Positions 44,976 to 53,709 of a DNA stretch of 62,666 bases are shown here, in pieces. The number at the start of each line of letters is the position of its first letter. Position 1 is the stretch's first letter. The notes under the pieces are model-generated. The model saw nothing but the letters and a program-made list of their open reading frames with translations, did not search any database and was not told where the DNA came from. The translations under genes and the position numbers were made by a program. Source of the DNA: Dendronalium phyllosphericum CENA369 (GTDB lineage: Bacteria; Cyanobacteriota; Cyanobacteriia; Cyanobacteriales; Nostocaceae); the NCBI RefSeq assembly GCF_016056275.1, contig NZ_JAECZA010000010.1:1-62666 (forward strand), read 5' to 3'.

Positions 44976-45531
44976 CTGTCCTTTATTTTTGAGGTCTATT
45001 CATATTAAAGTTCTACGTTACGCCCTGAAGAAAGTTACAGCAACAATTTTCACTTTATTCATATTTTTCAAAGAGCGCCAATCACATTAAACATACCGAT
45101 TTTGACCAAGCCCCGTTGGGGCGGGGTGCAGGGGGTAGGGTGTCGGGTGTGGGGAAGAAATAGCCCCAACAACCAGTGGGACACAAGCCCCGTATGAGTC
45201 AAGGCGCTTGCGCCTTCGGAGTTCAAGCTCCGTCCAACGTCGTTTTCCCCTACACCCTACTCCCTACACCCCACACCCTGTTAGTGACATACTCCCACGA
45301 TGGAGGCTTCCTTTGAGCAGAATTTCAAACAGACAAGGGGGATGAGAGAGATGAAATAAATTTCTAGTACCCAATCCCCCGTTTCTTATTTGATTGAACA
45401 TCTCGCGTATCCATTTTTGATAGAAAATAAAGATATAGGGAAACAGAGCTTGGACGAAGATACTACCTCTGGTTCCATATCTTACTCAACGCCTCAAACG
45501 ATTCTATGAGATTTGCAAGTAGAGGTGTACT
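44976..45531. repeat. Repeat-rich spacer with GGGTGTAGGG-type inverted repeats
   Basis: Around 45115-45165 a run of GGGTGCAGGGGGTAGGGTGT type faces its approximate complement (CCCTACACCCTACTCCCTAC) around 45247-45275, enclosing a CAAGCCCCG-containing segment. This matches dispersed intergenic repeats of filamentous cyanobacteria. At 45281-45311 there is a GTGACATACTCCCAC...GGAGGCTTCC string that I recall from the right ends of TnpB-type elements; no tnpB is present. No ORF is supported here. Confidence 0.5.
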
Positions 45532-45645
45532 ATGACTTTCGATTTTTCCTTATTCGATCCTACTACCTACCTAATCGTTAAAATTACTCTGCTTTTTTTG
45601 ATGATGCTAGTACTTTTGACAATTTCTGCGGCCCCAGCCGTGTAG
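45532..45645 (+). CDS. Predicted 37-residue single-membrane-span protein
   Basis: An ATG at 45532, preceded by AGAGGTG, opens a 37-codon frame ending at TAG 45643-45645. The peptide has a short polar start (MTFDFSLFDPTTY), then a continuous hydrophobic segment of about 20 residues, then SAAPAV. This is the layout of small cyanobacterial membrane proteins. I do not recognise a family. It stands alone, without an evident operon partner. Confidence 0.45.
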   Translation: MTFDFSLFDPTTYLIVKITLLFLMMLVLLTISAAPAV

Positions 45646-45983
45646 AATTTAGCCAACTCTCATCTCGAATGTCCCAGGAACCCTAGCTTCCCAAAGAGTT
45701 GGAGGTAAGATTATGCAGGTAAAAGCAATCTATTGTACTTGGGTGTAATTTTTGCTACTCTTCTAGCGGTTCGCTAATGAGAGCCAAGTTCAAGGTAAAA
45801 TCTCATTGCTTCTAACACAGAAGTCTTGGTTGCAGTTCAATTAACCAACAAGGATATCTCATTAGCACTGCCAATCATGGCGAGGATGCTGTTAAGGGGA
45901 TTATATAAGGATTCGAGCGATTTCATCGCCCTCGGATGATATCTACATCTCAACTGTGTCAGTGGAAGTCAGAAAAGTATAAA
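45646..45983. other. Spacer with a strong Shine-Dalgarno and fragmentary frames
   Basis: GGAGGT lies six bases before an ATG at 45713 that gives only MQVKAIYCTWV before TAA (45746-45748). In a different frame, 45799-45939 is open for 46 codons and reads protein-like (VLVAVQLTNKDISLALPIM) to a TGA, but it has no good start. This may be a decayed small gene or a leader peptide. Confidence 0.3.
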
Positions 45984-46151
45984 TTAACTCGCATGATCCC
46001 AATCACTGAGTAACTCATGCTCTTGTTTTGTCTTCTTGGGTTTGCAAAGTGGTGCTTTAGGAATACCAATATTCATGGTAGGAAAAGATTGTTGTCTCTT
46101 CTTGGCGGATTTTTTGTCGTGTGTATTTGAACTTGTCTGTGTTGTCGTCAT
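45984..46151 (-). CDS. Predicted 55-residue polar, basic small protein
   Basis: On the minus strand an ATG at 46149-46151 opens a 55-codon frame to TAA at 45984-45986. The product is Thr/Ser-rich and then Lys-rich (HDKKSAKKRQQ), with a MNIGIPKAPLCKPKK middle and an acidic HELLSDWDHAS end. That regular composition is unlike a chance frame in AT-rich DNA. AGGA lies eleven bases upstream of the ATG. No family is recognised and no membrane segment is present. Confidence 0.4.
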   Translation of the reverse strand: MTTTQTSSNTHDKKSAKKRQQSFPTMNIGIPKAPLCKPKKTKQEHELLSDWDHAS

Positions 46152-47101
46152 TGATGATTTATCCTAGAAAACTCAGCACTAATTTAGATCGTCAATTTCA
46201 AAACAGCAAATTTCTGAAGAAGTATATTTTTTTTAATAAGATACCTCTTTGGTGCTGAATAATACCAGAAGTGGAAAGTATGTATTCATTGAGAACAAGG
46301 TAAAGTAGTGGAAACGATCGCATCTAAACACTGTACTACAGGCGATCGCACAGCACGGTGTTTCACCGAACTAGCAAATAAACCAAGGCTATTTACACAA
46401 CTCTTGGTGCAACAGTTACATTCACTGGATATTAAGAAGAGATTTCCTGAATTAATTCTTCGTAGTCCTCCTACATACAGAGGATTTCCAGTTGGTAAAG
46501 CAGCACATTGCCGTGAGGGGGTCTCCCCAAGAAAATTAATAGTTTATATTAAAAACTTTCTTTTCCCACTTTTCCTACTTTTCTTACTTTTAGCTAATCG
46601 CTAAAATGTCTGTTTCGATTAATTTTTATTTTTACTAATTCTTAATATAAACAACTCGAAAAAAGCTGTATTGTAATAAACATAGTGAATTGTAAATACC
46701 CAAACGAAAATATCAGAACATTAGTTTAGTAGTCGTTCTTAAACAATATAGTGTACTTCAAAGCCGGTGTCTACTAATTGTTTAGAGTGGCTGATGAACT
46801 TTTGTCCAATTATTGTTTAGGTAACTGAAGTAATTTCACTGTTCAAATTATAGTAGTTTGGCAAGTTCTGGCAGCGCAACTAGTGGTTTGGTAACGTTCT
46901 GACAGCACAGCTTAATACTGCTATCCCATGGTAAATATGCTTTTCACAATTTCTATGCGCTTTGTTTTAGACAGAGTGTAAGATTCTAATGGTGTAGAAT
47001 TTACTGTTTGAATTCCATGAAGCGGATAGGGTTTTAGTTAAACTCTGACAGATTTTTCTATATGCTGTGAAAAGATTAATTGGGAAGTTGCTCCTTGATT
47101 T
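46152..47101. other. Non-coding region with no assigned gene, ends at an orphan terminator
   Basis: This stretch of about 950 bases contains a GTG-start frame of 98 codons (46308-46604), which I do not support, and then AT-rich sequence. Around 46861-46913 two similar segments occur (AAGTTCTGGCAGC and ACGTTCTGACAGC). A plus-strand terminator at 47102 implies a transcript ending here although no gene is visible. Confidence 0.4.
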
Positions 47102-47135
47102 CTGAGCAAAGGAAGCCTTTGCTCAGATTTTTATT
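47102..47135 (+). terminator. Orphan rho-independent terminator
   Basis: CTGAGCAAAGG, a 3-base loop AAG, and the exact complement CCTTTGCTCAG, with one further A/T pair outside, are followed by ATTTTTATT. The T-run is on the plus-strand side only, so it terminates plus-strand transcription. The nearest plus-strand frame upstream, 46308-46604, is not credible. Confidence 0.75.
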
Positions 47136-47738
47136 CACATTTAAAAATTAAGAATATTTATTTTTATAGTCTCCTCTGCCGACCTATCATCTAATCCAAT
47201 GATAGGTCAATTTCTATTTATAAAAACTAGAAAGCTAGTTAAATAATATATAGTGATAAAACTCAAGTATCTAGTGACGTAAAACACCTATTTGTAGCTA
47301 AACATCTAGGTCTAATCTGTAACGATCGCTATTCAAAAAGCTACTTTATTCTGATTTAGTTTTTATTTTGAAATAAAGATATCAACTTTTATACTGAGTG
47401 ATTAAAATACATCAAACTTTCTGAGTGCAAGATGTGCATTATCAGTTTATTCACCAGCAGTACGATTATGCCAATTCTGATTGATAACTCTAGCGATCGC
47501 GACTGAAGTTAACAATACATGACATATTCTGATACTGGCTGTAAGTACGATCGCATAAGCTTTTCAGCGACCTTATTTCATCAAAAAATATTAAATTCTG
47601 CTTAACACATGCAGACTAGTTGATAAATAGTGTCATTATATGCAACAGTAAAATCTATGACACAGCGTCAAAGCCAACCGCAGACAGTAGTTTGAAATGT
47701 TTCAATTACCACCTTTTTCAGTATACCTAGGAAGAAAA
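47136..47738. promoter_or_regulatory. Upstream region of the iron cluster
   Basis: About 600 AT-rich bases with no ORF. They include a second perfect hairpin (47181-47208: GACCTATCAT paired with ATGATAGGTC) and a Fur-box-like palindrome at 47622-47640. The promoter of the iron operon should be between about 47560 and 47700. Confidence 0.45.
47622..47640 (+). promoter_or_regulatory. Candidate Fur box
   Basis: The 19-base string GATAAATAGTGTCATTATA matches the classical GATAATGATAATCATTATC box at 13 of 19 positions by my count, with the outer arms best kept. It lies about 100 bases before the start of the lipoprotein gene that begins an iron-uptake gene set, which makes a Fur site plausible. 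Confidence 0.4.
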
Positions 47739-48782
47739 ATGATAAAGTTTCGCTATATCTGTTTAACTGTTGCAACTGCGGCAATAGTGTCTCTGAGTGC
47801 TTGTAACAGTACGCCAACGGCAGAAAATCCTTCCGCACCAGCCGCTAACTCCAACCCTCAGGCTACAGAGGCAGTAAGTAACAGCAGCCACAGCGGTCAC
47901 GGTAGCAAAGCGAAAATTAACATTAATAGTGCTATTTTGTCAGAGTTGGATAAATTTGAAGCCAAACTAGGTGTCCCGGCTTTATCGAACAAAATTCAGG
48001 CGAATCGTCCCTACGCCCAACCAGAAGACTTAGTTAACAAAAAAGTAATTTCTCAAGAACAGTTCGACCAAATTAAAGACCAAGTTACTACTCAAGAAGT
48101 AGTACTGACGGGTGAAGTAAAAGATGTTGATTACATGACTAAATTGGGCTTAATGAAAGGTCATCTTTTAGTAGCAAAAGAATTGCTAGATAAAAATCAG
48201 CCAAAACAGGCAGAACCTCACATTGGGCATCCAGTTGAGGAGATTTATGTTGATGTAGAAGACCAACTTAACGAGCGCAAAGTTAAAGAATTTAAGACAA
48301 CTTTGGTAAGTTTGCAAGATTTAGTAAAATCCCAACCCAAAGATGCTAAAGTCAAAACTGATTTTACCTCTTCAATGGAATCAGTTGATGGAGCGATCGC
48401 AGCATTACCAGAAGCTCAACGCTCAAAACCGGAATTCGGGCTACAAGTAATTAATGGATTATTGGATGCTGCCAACTCCGAATATGGCGCAGCGATCGCC
48501 AATGGTAAAATATCCGCAGCAATTGAATATCAAGACTCTCGTGGCTTTGTCACCTACGCCAACGATCTATACAAAGGGATTTCCAGCCAAATATCTAAAC
48601 AAGATCCCGAAGCGAATAAAACAATTGAAACTAGTTTTGCAGAATTACTTAAAGTTTGGCCTAGTGTTATTCCACCAAGTACACCAGTGAAAACTCCTAC
48701 CGAAGTTACCAAGCTGGTAAAAAATATTGAAGAAAACTCTCAAAAAGTTATTGATAAATCTAGCACTCAAGCCCAACGTTAG
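47739..48782 (+). CDS. Helix-hairpin-helix lipoprotein of an iron-uptake cluster
   Basis: I start this 347-residue protein at the ATG at 47739, which follows AGGAAG and begins directly with a lipoprotein signal (lipobox LSAC, Cys about 21). An ATG 14 codons upstream would bury the signal. After a His-containing linker (SSHSGHGSK), residues about 55-125 form a ComEA-like helix-hairpin-helix domain (KININSAILSELD, later YAQPEDLVNKKVI). The rest is helical, with conserved-looking GHLLVAKELL and EPHIGHPVEEIY segments that could bind metal. Two genes downstream are a ferritin-like protein and an FTR1 permease, so a periplasmic iron-binding or delivery role, comparable to EfeO in place, is likely. 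A DNA role for the HhH domain is unlikely outside the membrane. Confidence 0.75.
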   Translation: MIKFRYICLTVATAAIVSLSACNSTPTAENPSAPAANSNPQATEAVSNSSHSGHGSKAKININSAILSELDKFEAKLGVPALSNKIQANRPYAQPEDLVNKKVISQEQFDQIKDQVTTQEVVLTGEVKDVDYMTKLGLMKGHLLVAKELLDKNQPKQAEPHIGHPVEEIYVDVEDQLNERKVKEFKTTLVSLQDLVKSQPKDAKVKTDFTSSMESVDGAIAALPEAQRSKPEFGLQVINGLLDAANSEYGAAIANGKISAAIEYQDSRGFVTYANDLYKGISSQISKQDPEANKTIETSFAELLKVWPSVIPPSTPVKTPTEVTKLVKNIEENSQKVIDKSSTQAQR

Positions 48783-48838
48783 TAGTTTTAATTTAATGGG
48801 AAATAAAGAGTCATAAGTTTAAAATGAGTGAGGAAATA

Positions 48839-48881
48839 GTTAGAAGTTGGATTTTTTAACTTCCAACTCCTAACTCTTTTT
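48839..48881 (+). terminator. Terminator after the HhH lipoprotein gene
   Basis: GTTAGAAGTTGGA pairs with TCCAACTCCTAAC (one internal mismatch) around a TTTTTTAACT loop and is followed by TCTTTTT. It sits 57 bases after the stop and before the ferritin-like gene, so part of the transcripts probably end here. Confidence 0.65.
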
Positions 48882-48916
48882 CGTTGCGCTTTATTTGTAA
48901 CTTGAGTAGATAACTG

Positions 48917-49351
48917 ATGCAAGAGCTTGACCATCAAAAAACCATCGACCTACTAAACGCCATCATGGAATTTGAATTAGCAGGAGTAGTGCGCTATACA
49001 CATTACTCCTTGATGGTGACTGGCCCTAATCGCATTCCAATTGTAGATTTTTTCAAAGCGCAAGCGAGTGAGTCTCTACTTCATGCCCAACAAGTAGGAG
49101 AAATTCTCACAGGCTTAGATGGGCATCCTTCTCTGAAAATCGCTCCAATGGAAGAAACCTACAAGCACACAGTCAAGGATATTTTGGCAGAAAGCTTATC
49201 TCATGAAAAAAAAGCGCTGGATCTATATAAAAAGCTGCTAGAAACTGTCAGCGATGCCAGCATTTATCTCGAAGAATTCGCCCGTGGCATGATTGGTCAA
49301 GAAGAGATGCATAATCTCGAACTGAAAAAGATGCTACGCGATTTTAGCTAA
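48917..49351 (+). CDS. Ferritin-like (bacterioferritin-type) protein
   Basis: The 144-residue four-helix protein carries the di-iron pattern of the bacterioferritin group: Glu in NAIMEFELAGVVRY (helix A), an ExxH in ASESLLHAQ (helix B), Glu in LAESLSHEKKAL (helix C) and a second ExxH in GQEEMHNLEL (helix D). It should oxidise and store or buffer iron. It is shorter than standard Bfr (about 158 residues) and I do not see a clear haem-binding Met at the usual place. It is sandwiched between the lipoprotein and FTR1 genes on the same strand. Confidence 0.85.
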   Translation: MQELDHQKTIDLLNAIMEFELAGVVRYTHYSLMVTGPNRIPIVDFFKAQASESLLHAQQVGEILTGLDGHPSLKIAPMEETYKHTVKDILAESLSHEKKALDLYKKLLETVSDASIYLEEFARGMIGQEEMHNLELKKMLRDFS

Positions 49352-49468
49352 AAATTAAGAGTCAATAGTCAACAGTCAATAGGCAATAAATTCAACTTAA
49401 GACTGTTGACTTTGTACTATCGATTTCGGACTATTGACTTGGGTTTGTTGACTTTGGGACTAGAGATA
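49352..49468. repeat. Heptamer-derived inverted repeat before the FTR1 gene
   Basis: Several AGTCAATA/AGTCAACA-type units at 49369-49390 face their complements (GACTGTTGACTT, GGACTATTGACTT) at 49402-49441, so the tract can fold into a long imperfect hairpin between the ferritin-like and FTR1 genes. Confidence 0.55.
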
Positions 49469-50416
49469 ATGGATTTTAGTATTGCTTTACCTACTTTTGT
49501 GATTACACTTCGAGAAGGAGTGGAAGCAGCACTTGTTGTAGGAATTGTCCTGGCTTTGTTAAAAAAAGCCAAACAATCACGACTCAATACTTGGGTATAT
49601 GCTGGTATCGGCGTTGGCATTGCTGCGAGTGCGTTGGTAGGTGTGCTATTTAGTGCAGTGACTCAAGCGCTAGAAAAAGCTTATCCGCAATATGCGGGAG
49701 TCATAGAGCCAGGACTAGAAGGTTTGTTTAGTGTATTAGCGATCGCTATGCTCAGCTGGATGCTAATCTGGATGACTATCCAAGCCAGATTTATGAAAGC
49801 GCAAGTAGAAGGAGCCGTTAGCAGTGCCTTGACAGAAAATGGTAATGCTGGATGGGGTATTTTTAGTTTAATTTTTGTAGCTGTCTTGCGTGAAGGATTT
49901 GAAACTGTTCTATTTATTGCTGGTAGTTTTCAACAGGGGTTATTTCCCAGTATTGGCGCTCTTGGTGGTTTGCTAGTAGCAGCAGCAATAGGTGTGCTTT
50001 TATTTAGATGGGGTATCAAAATCAACATCCGCGTGTTTTTCCAAGCGATGGGCGTGTTACTAGTGTTGATTGTTGCTGGATTAGTAGTGACAGCACTGCA
50101 ACGTTTTGACGAAGCTATTGCCAGTATTGCCCTCAGCAGCCGCGCCTCACAAAGCCTGTGTTTTTATTACGAACACTTTACCAAAGTCCACTCTTGCATT
50201 TTGGGGCCAATGGTTTGGAATACTTCCAATATCTTGCCTGACGAAAAGTTCCCCGGCGTTATTCTCAAAGCATTGTTTGGTTACAGAGACAATCTTTATG
50301 TTGTCCAAGCAGTTGGATATGTAGTATTTTTAATTACCGTCGGAGGACTATATTTGCGGAGTCTTGGTGGTAATTCTCCTCAAGCTGTAAAAAATACTCT
50401 AGCTAATCAAAAATAA
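49469..50416 (+). CDS. FTR1-family iron permease
   Basis: I start this 315-residue protein at the ATG at 49469, because the family begins MDFSIALPTFVITLREG; a longer TTG frame reads through repeat DNA. It has about seven membrane segments and the two iron-binding REGxE-type motifs, LREGVEAALV near residue 14 and LREGFETVLF near 143, plus a conserved EPGLEGLF. FTR1 proteins import ferric iron, usually with an oxidase or EfeO/EfeB-type partner; here the partners would be the lipoprotein and ferritin-like protein upstream. The protein is complete. Confidence 0.92.
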   Translation: MDFSIALPTFVITLREGVEAALVVGIVLALLKKAKQSRLNTWVYAGIGVGIAASALVGVLFSAVTQALEKAYPQYAGVIEPGLEGLFSVLAIAMLSWMLIWMTIQARFMKAQVEGAVSSALTENGNAGWGIFSLIFVAVLREGFETVLFIAGSFQQGLFPSIGALGGLLVAAAIGVLLFRWGIKINIRVFFQAMGVLLVLIVAGLVVTALQRFDEAIASIALSSRASQSLCFYYEHFTKVHSCILGPMVWNTSNILPDEKFPGVILKALFGYRDNLYVVQAVGYVVFLITVGGLYLRSLGGNSPQAVKNTLANQK

Positions 50417-50447
50417 ATTACAGCCTTTCTAAGGCAAATGAGGTACA

Positions 50448-50486
50448 GGGCAGGAGACATACATAGCTGCATCCTGCCTCCTGCCC
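50448..50486. terminator. Hairpin between convergent FTR1 and TerB-like genes
   Basis: GGGCAGGAG and CTCCTGCCC form a 9-bp GC-rich stem in the gap between two convergent genes. The surrounding CTGCCTCCTGCCCTCTGCC repeats suggest that a dispersed repeat has been recruited as a bidirectional terminator. Confidence 0.45.
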
Positions 50487-50585
50487 TCTGCCTTCTTCGG
50501 TGATTGCTCAAAGCCTTAAAGCAACTGGTTTTTACTCAGCACTCAGCACTTTGCTATATTATCGAAGTTACCTTGAAGTTTGGAA

Positions 50586-51611
50586 CTAAGTAAACTCTAT
50601 AGTCTCAACAAACTCTAAAATTCTTTCTTTCATGTCCTCGACTTCTTCTTCAAGAGAACCAGGATTTTCATCTTTCAAAAAGCTACGCTGACTACTAACT
50701 ATATACAAAAAATCAGCATTGATAAAGCCGAGAAGACCTCGGTAAGCATTTAATCTACTGGCAGTTCCGTTATTTTCTTGCTGGGAAATTGTTGAACCAT
50801 GAGGCATATCGACTAATACGAAGTAAGATCCCATCATTATGTCTTCTAGATATTCACTGTACTTTACCTGAGCATTTGGCACATTAGCTACAATCGCTTG
50901 TGGTACATACTTGTCTACTAGAATTGATTGGAAGTATTCTTCCCGATCTGCATACTCTAATTCTTCCAGCTGTTCTAGAGGTATAGGATAATAATCAATT
51001 CTAAACAAAGTGCCGAAATCATCAGAAAAGCCAACTGTACCTTCTTGACTTTGGACTTTACCCCCCTGTTGCGAGTCTACTGGAATTGGAACTGTAAAAT
51101 TATCTGAAGGTGACTCATACACTTCCTCATCCTCGTCTTCAAAATACTCTTCGTTTTCTGCTTCTTGAAAGGCGGCAATTACCTCCTGTATAATTTCTTC
51201 CGCCTCTTCATCCTCAATTTTTAAAGCTTCCTGTAGCTTTTTGAGGTAAGGTTGTTTTTCTTTGGGAATAATTAGTTCTTCTTCGTCTATCAGTACAATT
51301 ACCCCTGCGGCAAAACCATCTAGCACCAGTTCGTCAGAGAGAGCTTCACTTGCAGAATTAAATAAGCAACAAAGTCCTTCGTCTTCTGCAATGCCAATAA
51401 GTCTATCAACTATTTCTGTAATTTCATCTTCTGAATATTCTTCAAAGACCTCGAATTCCCAAAGAATACTAGCTAAAATTTCTGCATCCACCTCTTCAAC
51501 AGCAGAATCAGCAATAGCGGTAACAACAGCAACTGCTGCTACTCCTTCTTCTGGACTCAGCGATTCTTCTGAAACCTCTGATGAGTTAAAAATCTTGTCA
51601 TAATCGATCAT
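50586..51611 (-). CDS. TerB-like, very acidic cytoplasmic protein
   Basis: The 341-residue protein has a helical TerB/DUF533-like domain at about residues 20-165 (SPEEGVAAVAVVTAIAD, later SDELVLDGFAAGVIVLI). A Glu/Asp-rich linker follows (about 155-185), then an unrecognised C-terminal domain of about 150 residues with YYPIPLEQLEELEYADR and a GLLGFINADFLYIVSSQ stretch. No signal peptide. The acidic composition gives a very low expected pI. TerB domains are thought to bind divalent metals and sit near membranes; the function of this combination is unknown. It is followed 136 bases upstream on the same strand by a hydrolase gene. Confidence 0.65.
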   Translation of the reverse strand: MIDYDKIFNSSEVSEESLSPEEGVAAVAVVTAIADSAVEEVDAEILASILWEFEVFEEYSEDEITEIVDRLIGIAEDEGLCCLFNSASEALSDELVLDGFAAGVIVLIDEEELIIPKEKQPYLKKLQEALKIEDEEAEEIIQEVIAAFQEAENEEYFEDEDEEVYESPSDNFTVPIPVDSQQGGKVQSQEGTVGFSDDFGTLFRIDYYPIPLEQLEELEYADREEYFQSILVDKYVPQAIVANVPNAQVKYSEYLEDIMMGSYFVLVDMPHGSTISQQENNGTASRLNAYRGLLGFINADFLYIVSSQRSFLKDENPGSLEEEVEDMKERILEFVETIEFT

Positions 51612-51747
51612 AATTATTACCTCCTTTGCTTGCTAGTAACAGATTTAAACTGACAATAGTTCAGTTTAGCAATGTAGTAAACTTCCTCTAGGGAAAGTTA
51701 CTAACACATAGCTAATTCAGTATCATTGATGATATTTTTAGCATTAA

Positions 51748-53022
51748 TTAAGACTGGTTGTAAGATACTTTTTGTGTAAACTTCTGATTGTCTTTATCTT
51801 GATTTGAGGTATACAGAAATCGTTCAGTAATGTTTTCATAAAAGCTGGGATCTGTCCAGTAACCCATATGTCCTTCGAGTCCCCAGGATGCATGATATTT
51901 CATTTCAACATTATCTAGGTTTTCATAGTAATCTAGATGTCCGCTAATGGGGTCTTTCAGATGATAGTAATTGACCCAATTGATTTGCTCTAGTTGGCAG
52001 ATAACTGGATTTTTAGTCATGTATGGACTTTGTAGCGCAAATTCTGGTTTGACGCGGAAAGAGTTAAGATGTTCTAACATCCGCTGTCGAATATACTGGT
52101 CTTGTTGAGCTGTCTCCCGTAGAAAAAAGGCAATTTTATCAAGTGGCGAACCAAAGGTAATTAGCCCTTTGATTTTATCTAACAACAAATTTTTACTTTT
52201 ATTTTGACCTAGAGTGGATTCAATACAGAGAAGATTTAATGTGTCGTAGGCAATACAGCTACCAAGAGAATGTCCAGCCAGTATTACTTGGTCGTAATTT
52301 GCTTCCTTATCCTTGAGAATTGCTTTTAGCAAGGTTAGGGATTCTGCCAGTATTTGCTGGCGAATCTTTTGGTAAGGTGATTTGGGATCGGTAATGCTAT
52401 AAATAGCCACATCACCCACGAAATTAACCAACACAGGAGTAACAATTTGTTTACTTAGCTTCCAAGCTGATTGCAGAAAACGACCTCTGAGAAACGGGCC
52501 TGCAAACAATAGAATTAACCAAATTCCCAAGCGCAATACTGGATATACAAGGTTAAATAGGCGAAGGAATATAGTAAGCGATCGCAGCCGAAATTGAAAT
52601 AAGCCTTTTCTTTTGTTATTGACCAAAAGCCTCTGCAATAAATCTTTATTTTCCTGGCGATTGTAAAACTTAATTGTGCCATCAAGTGCCTGCTCTGCCC
52701 ATTGCAATAACTCAGGTACACTGATTTTATTTTCTGTATTAGGTGCCCAGTAGTACTCGTGAATATCAATAATCCAATTTTGTTCGCTATCACTTGGACT
52801 TACTCTCACGAAGCTTTCTGTCCAAAAGGAGCCATTTGCTAGCCTACGTTTAGCAATTAAATGTTCTAGCTTGAAAGGTAAGCTTTGTTTATCAAAGTAT
52901 TGGAGCAAGTTTCGGGCGAAATAATCCATAGTTTCAAAAGGATTTTGTTCCCCCACTCCATGAATCAGAAAAAATGCTGTGCGACCCTTGGGAAATCTTG
53001 GGTTAATATTTTGATGACTCAT
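51748..53022 (-). CDS. Lipase-like alpha/beta hydrolase
   Basis: The 424-residue protein begins with an alpha/beta-hydrolase strand and oxyanion motif (FFLIHGVGEQNPFE) and has the nucleophile elbow GHSLGSCIAYD at about residues 248-258. A hydrophobic region at about 155-185 (LVYPVLRLGIWLILLFAGPF) probably contacts the membrane. The His is likely in the GHLDYY or GHMGYW stretch near the end. Similar cyanobacterial proteins are annotated as hypothetical hydrolases. Substrate unknown. It precedes the TerB-like gene in the same direction. Confidence 0.75.
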   Translation of the reverse strand: MSHQNINPRFPKGRTAFFLIHGVGEQNPFETMDYFARNLLQYFDKQSLPFKLEHLIAKRRLANGSFWTESFVRVSPSDSEQNWIIDIHEYYWAPNTENKISVPELLQWAEQALDGTIKFYNRQENKDLLQRLLVNNKRKGLFQFRLRSLTIFLRLFNLVYPVLRLGIWLILLFAGPFLRGRFLQSAWKLSKQIVTPVLVNFVGDVAIYSITDPKSPYQKIRQQILAESLTLLKAILKDKEANYDQVILAGHSLGSCIAYDTLNLLCIESTLGQNKSKNLLLDKIKGLITFGSPLDKIAFFLRETAQQDQYIRQRMLEHLNSFRVKPEFALQSPYMTKNPVICQLEQINWVNYYHLKDPISGHLDYYENLDNVEMKYHASWGLEGHMGYWTDPSFYENITERFLYTSNQDKDNQKFTQKVSYNQS

Positions 53023-53709
53023 AATGATCGGTTAGATAGAAAATAATTTGGTTTTAATAGTTAACTCTGACAATCCATCCGCTGCTAATTCCTGTTTTTA
53101 ATAGCTTTTGTGAAAATGACAGATGCAAATTATACTTTCAATACTTTGAAGATAAATTACTGAATACCATAAAAACTTTATTTATAAATTCTTGCTTTAT
53201 GTATGCTCGATCTACCAGCATCTTTTTGTCAAAAAACTTGACATTTTTACATAAACATACATATTCAACCAGCTAGTCTAGAGTGTAGCAAAAAGTGGAA
53301 TGTTGAACTCCCGTTATCTTCCGACAAGCCATGTCAGGGCACAGAGAACTTGGAAATAGTGAAATGTTGTAATCTTGACAACTTAAACTCATTTAGAGAA
53401 CTGATTATTGTAAATCAGGATTGCTATAGCTACTGGTTTTTATCCTTTAGCAAATGAAGTATAACCGTCGCTAGTAGTGTTAAGACATCAACAGACGATC
53501 AAACCTAGACATAAAAAGACTTTTCTCCCAGTCACCAGTCACCAGTCCCCAGCTATATGTCTAACGGTATAACTATAAACTTGCTAGCGATAGATATTTA
53601 TACCAAGGGAAGGATGGCATAATACCGTTGTTTGTAGTGGCACTTGGTACTTAACACAGCTGCACTTGTAACTCTGCAAACCTGAATTACATGAAATTTT
53701 GAGTTCTTT
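53023..53709. other. Divergent spacer between hydrolase and amylase genes
   Basis: 687 bases holding the promoters of both neighbours. A short AGTCACC-type tandem repeat occurs at 53529-53551. No ORF, tRNA or strong hairpin was seen. Confidence 0.45.

Noticed and set aside
46308-46604. 98-codon GTG-start frame on the plus strand
   Set aside because: No ribosome site, poor composition, and part of it (around 46505-46535) is a GGGGGTCTCCCC-type repeat; the hydrophobic end comes from T-rich DNA.
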